This document shows, in pieces, positions 58,736 through 64,000 of a DNA stretch of 64,000 bases (position 1 is its first letter; each line of letters begins with the position of its first letter). Position numbers and translations under genes: made by a program. Below the pieces are notes generated by a model, which saw nothing but the letters and a program-made list of their open reading frames with translations, was not told the origin of the DNA and did not search any database. Source of the DNA: Micromonospora echinaurantiaca (lineage in GTDB: Bacteria; Actinomycetota; Actinomycetes; Mycobacteriales; Micromonosporaceae); the NCBI RefSeq assembly GCF_900090235.1, contig NZ_LT607750.1, forward strand, positions 1,996,501 through 2,060,500, read 5' to 3'.

Positions 58736-60121
58736 ATGGCACTGTCCGCGACCGTCCGGGCCGAACTGGCCGGCATCGTCGGCCCGGCGAACGTGCACGA
58801 CGCCGACGGCGACCTCGTCGCGTACGCCCGCGACGCCACCCCGCTGTTCACCCACCGGCCGGACGCGGTGGTCTTCCCGGCCGACACCGCCGAGGTCGCC
58901 GCGGTGCTGGCGCTGGCCACCCGGCAGGGCGTGCCGGTGGTGCCGCGCGGCGCGGGCTCGAACCTGTGCGCGGCCACCGTGCCGCTGCGCGGCGGGATCG
59001 TGCTGGTGCTGACCCGACTGAACGAGATCCTGGAGATCAGCGCGGACGAGTTGCTGGCCCGGGTGCAGCCCGGCGTCTCCAGCGCCGTGCTGGCCGACGC
59101 CGTCGCCGCGCACGGGCTGCTCTGGGCACCGGATCCGGGCAGCCGGACCGTCGCCACCGTGGGCGGCACCATCGCCACCTGCGCCGGCGGGCTGCGCGGG
59201 CTGAAGTACGGGGTCACCCGCAACTACGTGCTCGGGCTGGAGGCGGTGCTGCCCACCGGCGAGGTGATCCGCACCGGCGGCCGGCTCTGGAAGGACGTGG
59301 CCGGCTACGACCTCACCCGACTGCTCACCGGTTCCGAGGGCACCCTCGCGGTGCTCACCGAGGCGACCGTGGCGCTGCTGCCGGCGCCCGCGTCCGCGAA
59401 CACCGGGGTGGCGTACTTCCCGTCGCTGGCCGAGGCGGGGGAGGCGGTGGCCCGGGTGATCCGGGCCGGGGTGGTGCCGGCGACCCTGGAGTTCCTCGAC
59501 CGGGCCTGCATCGACGCCGTGGAGGACTTCGCGCACCTGGGGCTGCGTACCGACGCCGGGGCGCTGCTGCTCTTCGGTGACGACGGCCCGGCGGACCTGG
59601 TCGCCACCCACCTCGACCGGATCGGCGCGGCCTGCGTCGCGGCCGGCGCGGTGGAGGTCACCACCGCCCGCGAGGTCGCCCAGGCCGAGGCGCTGCTGGC
59701 CGCCCGGCGGTGCGCGCTGCCCGCGCTGTCCCGGCGCGGCGGGGTGACCATCCTGGAGGACGCCACCGTCCCCCGGCCGCGGATCGCCGAGATGGTCGAC
59801 CGGATCGACGCGATCGCCGCCCGGCACGACGTCGCCATCGCCACCTTCGGCCACGCCGGCGACGGCAACCTGCACCCCACCTGCGTCCTCGACTCCGCCG
59901 ACGACACCGACGCGGTACGCCGCGCCGAGGCGGCCTTCGCCGACGTCTTCGCCGCCGCCCTCGACCTCGGCGGCACCATCACCGGCGAGCACGGGGTGGG
60001 CGCGGCGAAGCTGCCGTTCCTGGCCGCCCGGCTCGGCGACGACCAGCTCGCCCTGCTCCGCCGGATCAAGACCGCCTTCGACCCGGCGGGCATCCTCAAC
60101 CCCGGAAAGCTGGGCTCGTGA
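58736..60121 (+). CDS. glcD: FAD-linked glycolate/D-lactate-type dehydrogenase subunit
   Basis: 461 residues from ATG 58736 with gggaaggg upstream. FAD-binding PCMH domain: VVPRGAGSNLCAATVPLRGGIVLVLTRLNEILEI, PDPGSRTVATVGGTIATCAGGLRGLKYGVTRNYVLGLEAVLPTG; C-terminal FAD-oxidase domain with FGHAGDGNLHPT and GGTITGEHGVGAAKLPFL. It oxidises a 2-hydroxy acid and passes electrons to the Fe-S partner encoded next. The stop overlaps glcF as GTGA. Confidence 0.93.
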   Translation: MALSATVRAELAGIVGPANVHDADGDLVAYARDATPLFTHRPDAVVFPADTAEVAAVLALATRQGVPVVPRGAGSNLCAATVPLRGGIVLVLTRLNEILEISADELLARVQPGVSSAVLADAVAAHGLLWAPDPGSRTVATVGGTIATCAGGLRGLKYGVTRNYVLGLEAVLPTGEVIRTGGRLWKDVAGYDLTRLLTGSEGTLAVLTEATVALLPAPASANTGVAYFPSLAEAGEAVARVIRAGVVPATLEFLDRACIDAVEDFAHLGLRTDAGALLLFGDDGPADLVATHLDRIGAACVAAGAVEVTTAREVAQAEALLAARRCALPALSRRGGVTILEDATVPRPRIAEMVDRIDAIAARHDVAIATFGHAGDGNLHPTCVLDSADDTDAVRRAEAAFADVFAAALDLGGTITGEHGVGAAKLPFLAARLGDDQLALLRRIKTAFDPAGILNPGKLGS

Positions 60122-61185
60122 GCGGCGACGTGTTCGACCCCGAGCAGCTGTCCCGCTGCATCTCCTGCGGCTTCTGCCTGCCGGCCTGCCCCACGTACGC
60201 GATGACCGGCGACGAGGCGTCCTCGCCGCGCGGCCGGATCACCCTGATGCGGGCCCTGCAGGACGGCACGCTGCCTCCGGACGACCCCACCCTCGCCGAG
60301 CAGTCCTCGTTCTGCCTGGGCTGCCGGGCGTGCGAACCGGTCTGCCCGGCCGGGGTGCAGTACGGCAGCCTGCTGGAGCAGTGGCGGGTGCACCAGTGGC
60401 GCGGCCGGCGCCGGCCACCGCTCGCCCGCGCGCTGACCCTGGTCGCCGGGCAACGCTGGCTGCTGCGCCTGCTCGGCCTGGTACGCGGCGCCGCCCGCGG
60501 CCCCGCCGCCGCCCCGCCGACCGGGCAGCTCATGCTGGGCTGCTTCGAGCGGGGGCTCTACCCGGGGGTCAGCCGGGCGGCCCGGTCCCTCGACCCGACG
60601 CTGGCCGTACCGGCGGCGCAGGGCTGCTGCGGGGCGCTGCACGCGCACAACGGCGACCTGGCCGGCGGCGAACGGCTGGCCCGGGGGCTCGGCGAGGAGC
60701 TGCCGGGCACCATCGTGACCACCTCCGGCGGCTGCGCCGCACACCTGGCCTCGGTGCTCGGGCCGCAGCGGGTGCGGGAGCTGTCCACCTGGCTCGCCGG
60801 CCGCCCGCCCGGGGTCGAGCTGCGGGTGGCCGGCCGGCGGGCCCGGGTCACCCTGCAGGATTCCTGCCACCTGCGCAACGGCCTGGGGGTCTTCGCCGAG
60901 CCCCGGGCGCTGCTCCGGCAGGTCGCCGACTACGTGGAACTGCCCTCGGCGGCCACCTGCTGCGGCGCCGCCGGCACGTACTCGCTGCTGCGGCCGAAGG
61001 ACTCCCGGCGGATCCTGGACGGCAAGCTCGACGAGATCGAAGCCGCCGGGGTGGACCTGGTGGTGGCGGTGAACCCCGGCTGTCTGCGCCAGCTGCGTAC
61101 CGGGCTGCGCCGGCGCCGGTCGGCCGTGCGGGCCGTACACCTGGCCGAGCTGCTGGCCGAGGCGGCCACGCCTGACCGGCCCTGA
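60118..61185 (+). CDS. glcF: Fe-S subunit of the 2-hydroxy-acid oxidase (heterodisulfide-reductase-like)
   Basis: 355 residues from GTG 60118. Two 4Fe-4S sites CISCGFCLPACPTY and CLGCRACEPVCPAG are at the N-terminus. The two CCG domains have QGCCGALHAHNGDLAGG and ATCCGAAGTYSLLRPKDS. Together with the upstream flavoprotein this forms the GlcDF core; the third subunit GlcE is not in the window, a situation common in actinobacteria. A perfect 16-bp hairpin follows. Confidence 0.93.
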   Translation: MSGDVFDPEQLSRCISCGFCLPACPTYAMTGDEASSPRGRITLMRALQDGTLPPDDPTLAEQSSFCLGCRACEPVCPAGVQYGSLLEQWRVHQWRGRRRPPLARALTLVAGQRWLLRLLGLVRGAARGPAAAPPTGQLMLGCFERGLYPGVSRAARSLDPTLAVPAAQGCCGALHAHNGDLAGGERLARGLGEELPGTIVTTSGGCAAHLASVLGPQRVRELSTWLAGRPPGVELRVAGRRARVTLQDSCHLRNGLGVFAEPRALLRQVADYVELPSAATCCGAAGTYSLLRPKDSRRILDGKLDEIEAAGVDLVVAVNPGCLRQLRTGLRRRRSAVRAVHLAELLAEAATPDRP

Positions 61186-61253
61186 CGGCCGCGCCGCCTC
61201 CACGCCGCCGGTCTGACCCGGCCCTGACGCCGGGCCGGACCGGGGCGGCCGGA

Positions 61254-61291
61254 CCGATCCCGGCCGGCGGGGGAGCGCCGGCCGGGATCGG
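61254..61291. terminator. Bidirectional hairpin terminator, perfect 16-bp stem
   Basis: CCGATCCCGGCCGGCG (61254-61269) and its exact complement (61276-61291) enclose a 6-nt loop, between glcF and the convergent permease stop at 61294. Confidence 0.9.
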
Positions 61292-61293
61292 GC

Positions 61294-63566
61294 TCACTCG
61301 GTCCGGATGCCGTCCGGGCGGGTGAGCCGCCGCAGCACGGGCAGGCTGAGCCCGGTGACCAGCAGCACCACCGCCGCGCCGAGGGCGGTGGAGAGGCCGA
61401 CCACCGGCCAGGCGATCACCACCGGGGCCTGCACCATACGCAGCAGCACCACGCCGAGCCCCAGCCCGAAGACCACCGCCAGGGCCAGCCCGATCAGCAC
61501 CGGCACCGCGGTCTGCCAGAGCACCGACCAGCTCAGCGTGCCCGGCCGGGTGCCGACCGCGACCAGCATGGCCAGCAGCCGGCGCCGTTCGCGGAGCTGC
61601 TCCAGGATGCCGACGAGCATGCTGGCGGCGATCAGCAGCAGGGTGACCACCGCGCCGACGTAGAGGCCGCGCTGGATGTTGACGAACTTGGTGGCCTGGG
61701 TGGTGCCGGTCAGCGTGAGGACGCTGGCGAACAGGTCGCCGCCGGCGGCCGCGTTGCGGACGTGCTCGATCGCGTCCGGCCGTCCAGGGTCGAGCCGCAG
61801 GTACGCGTCGGAGCGCAGCGGGCCCAGCCGGGCCGCCCCGACCGCGGCCGGGGTGGCCAGCACGGCCGACTCCTGACGGCCGACCGGGTCCGGCCGGCCG
61901 GGAACCTCCCGGGCGGTCCCGGGCACCTGCCAGCTGCCGCCGTCGCCCACCGCCACGGCGCTCCGGGCCGGATGGCCGGCCGGCTCTCGGCTGCCGGATC
62001 CCGGACCAGGAACACGTCGCCGTCGGCGCAGCGGTCCAGCCGGGCAAACTCGGCCAGCGTGGCACAGTCGCCGATCCGCAGGTCGGCGTAGTCGTGCCCG
62101 GCGGTGAGCCCGGTGACCAGCGTGGCGTTGCTGGCGCTGACGCCGGGCGCGGTGGCCAGCCGGTCCACCGCGGCGGTGACGTCGGCCCGGGCCGGGAACT
62201 GCACCAGCACCTGGGCGCGGGACGGATCCTGCCCGGTCGAGTGGGTGAACTGGTCGGCCACGCCGGCGAAGAGCATCTGCAGTCCGATGGTGCCGGCGAC
62301 GGCGACCGCGATGCCGTTCACCAGCCGCGCCGAGGCGGCGCTGTCGATCTGGAGCCGGCGTACCGCCAGCTGCCACGGCACCGGGCCGCCGTGCAGCCGG
62401 CGTACCACCAGGTCGGTCAGCCAGGGCAGCAGGGTGACCGTGCCGACCAGCAGCAGCACCGCGCCGGCCGCGGTCTGGTTCTCGGCGCCGGCCGGGGCGA
62501 CGCCGGCCGCGGCGGCCAGCAGCAGCCCCAGCCCGGCGGCCGGCAGCAGCAGCCGCCACGCCAGCCGGCGACGGACCGGGGTGGCCCGGCGGGTCACCCC
62601 GAGCGGCTCGACCACCACGGCGCGCAGCGCCACCATGGCCACCAGCACCGCCAGCGCGGGCACCGCCAGGGCGACCCCGACGACCAGCGGCAGCGGCGGG
62701 CGCACGTCGGCCGCGTACACGCTCAGGTCCAGCAGCGTGACCAGCGGCACCACCTGGCGTCCGGCCAGGAAGAACAGCCCACCGACCGCGACGCCGAGCA
62801 GCGCGGCGGCGGCGGCCTCGCCGGCGGCGATCCGGCGGATCATGCCGGCGTCCGCACCGACCAGCCGCAGCGCGGCCAGCCGCCGGTCCCGGCGTTCGCC
62901 GCCGAACCGCACGGCCGCGCCGAGGAAGACCGCGATGGGCAGCAGCAGTACGACGAAGATGACCACCACGAGCAGCATGAGCACCGGCCCGAACCCCTCG
63001 CCCGGCAGCCCGCCGCCGAACTCGTCCAGCCGGGCCGCGCCCTCGTCGGCCGAGAGCGTGTCGCTGCCCAGGTAGTAGGCCAGCTCGTTCGGCCCGGCCA
63101 GGCCCTCGGCGCCGATGGTGCCGGTAACCCGGGCGCCACCGAGGCGCGGGGCGAGCAGCGCGCCATCGGGTGAGTCGAGCAGGTCGCGCAGCGCGGGGGA
63201 GACCACCACCTCGCCCGGACCGGGCAGCGCGGCGACCCCCGGCGGCACCGGCGCGGCCGGACCCTCCGGACGCAGCACCCGGCCCCGGATCGGCCGGTCC
63301 CGGAAGGCGGTGTCGGTCGCCCGGATCAGCAGGGTGTTCGCGGCGGCCGGGATCTGGGCGCCCATCCGTAGGTCGTCGCGGGCGTCGCCGCGGGCCTCCC
63401 GGGCGTCCAGCGCCTGCGGTACGGCGGCGGCGAGTAGCAGCATCGCCACGCCGATGCCGACGCCGAGCGCGGTCAGCAGCGCACGCAGCCAGCCGTCCCG
63501 GCCACCGGTGACGGCCATCCGGGCGCCCATCGCGAGGTCGGCCGCGCCGGCACGCAGCCGGGTCAC
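61294..63566 (-). pseudogene. FtsX-type ABC transporter permease broken by a 1-nt frameshift
   Basis: Two adjacent minus-strand frames together encode one FtsX/MacB-like permease of about 757 residues. The upstream part starts at GTG 63566 (GTGA overlap with the ATPase gene) and has LRALLTALGVGIGVAMLLLAAAV, several helices and a repeated FtsX half; its frame then runs to a stop at 61710. The last FtsX half and its helices (LLLIAASMLVGILEQLRERRRLLAMLVAVG...PVLRRLTRPDGIRTE) are in the other frame up to 61294. Homologous meaning switches in about 61970-62000, in a ccggccggcc tract (ESRPA of one frame leading into GHPARSAVAVGDGG of the other). Either a real inactivating mutation or a base-calling indel. 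Confidence 0.85.
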
Positions 63567-64000
63567 GCCGCGATCTCCAGGTCGCGGGTACGCCCGTCGC
63601 GCACCACCACCTCCCGGTCGGAGTACGCGGCCACCCGCGCCTCGTGCGTCACCAGCACCACCGCGGCGCCGGTCTCCCGGGCGGCCCCGGTGAGCAGCCG
63701 CATCACCCGTTCGCCGTTGAGCGAGTCCAGCGCCCCGGTCGGTTCGTCGGCGAAGACCACCTGTGGCCGGGTCACCAGCGCACGGGCCACCGCCACCCGC
63801 TGGCCCTGCCCGCCGGAGACCTCGCCGGGCCGCTTGCCGGCCACCTCGGCGACCTCCAGCCGGTCCAGCCACTCGGCCGCCCGGCGCTCGGCTTCCCGCC
63901 GGCCGACGCGGTCCAGCCGCAGCGGCAGCGCCACGTTCTCCAGGCAGGTCAGCTCCGGCACCAGCTGACCGAACTGGAACACGAAGCCGAACGCCGCGCG
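63563..64000 (-). CDS. ABC transporter ATPase (LolD/MacB type), 3' part
   Basis: The visible part is about 145 residues and runs off the window at 64000, so Walker A is missing. FVFQFGQLVPELTCLENVALPL (Q-loop), VSGGQGQRVAVARAL (signature), VVFADEPTGALDS (Walker B) and VLVTHEARVAAYSDR (H-loop) are present. It pairs with the FtsX-type permease that starts inside its stop codon, forming a lipoprotein- or peptide-export type transporter. Confidence 0.93.
   Translation of the reverse strand, partial: RAAFGFVFQFGQLVPELTCLENVALPLRLDRVGRREAERRAAEWLDRLEVAEVAGKRPGEVSGGQGQRVAVARALVTRPQVVFADEPTGALDSLNGERVMRLLTGAARETGAAVVLVTHEARVAAYSDREVVVRDGRTRDLEIAA

Overview
The window is about 64 kb of very GC-rich DNA with GTG starts, ATGA/GTGA stop-start overlaps, an IdeR/DmdR1-type iron box, a Tat-type lipoprotein leader and several P450s. 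This is typical of a filamentous actinomycete. My best guess is Micromonosporaceae, by gestalt only and untested by search. No rRNA, tRNA, CRISPR array, IS element or phage gene was seen.

Positions 1-35,460 look like part of a specialised-metabolite gene cluster that continues upstream of base 1. It has no modular PKS or NRPS in view. Instead it carries free-standing thiotemplate parts: an acyl carrier protein (2193-2453), an aryl-acid adenylating enzyme (17886-19484), a small hotdog thioesterase (17410-17889), a stand-alone condensation domain (14599-15939) and a phosphopantetheinyl transferase (28766-29398). Tailoring and supply genes surround them: a luciferase-like monooxygenase (truncated at base 1), two group-D-like acyl-CoA-dehydrogenase-fold oxygenases with a flavin reductase, three P450s, two methyltransferase-fold proteins, an amidase, a NodU/CmcH-type carbamoyltransferase, a cytoplasmic GH78 glycosidase and an MFS exporter.

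The minus-strand run 31622->24354 is one tightly packed operon: two acyl-CoA dehydrogenases, the PPTase, an APH-fold kinase, a lipocalin-like protein and a fused double CaiB/BaiF CoA-transferase. It is flanked by a class II aldolase and two more acyl-CoA synthetases. It looks like an acyl-CoA processing branch feeding or editing the product. The product itself cannot be named from this window.

Positions 35,830-44,952 hold a giant (about 2,737-residue) helical-repeat / STAND-like NTPase / pseudokinase protein, facing a DUF4062-like (TIR-related fold) protein. This is a candidate conflict or signalling system.

Positions 45,097-51,860 are an iron island: a siderophore-type N-acyltransferase, a penicillin-acylase-family hydrolase and a FecBCD-type importer. 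A near-perfect iron box overlaps the promoter of the binding-protein gene. No siderophore synthetase is present.

The remainder is more ordinary: a GNAT, a secreted C39-like peptidase, a repeat-rich 1-kb gene-free stretch, an APH-like kinase, a UGM-like flavoprotein divergent from a PIG-V-like mannosyltransferase, a glcD-glcF pair, and an FtsX-type ABC exporter whose permease reading frame is broken by a 1-nt shift. The ATPase of that exporter runs off the window.
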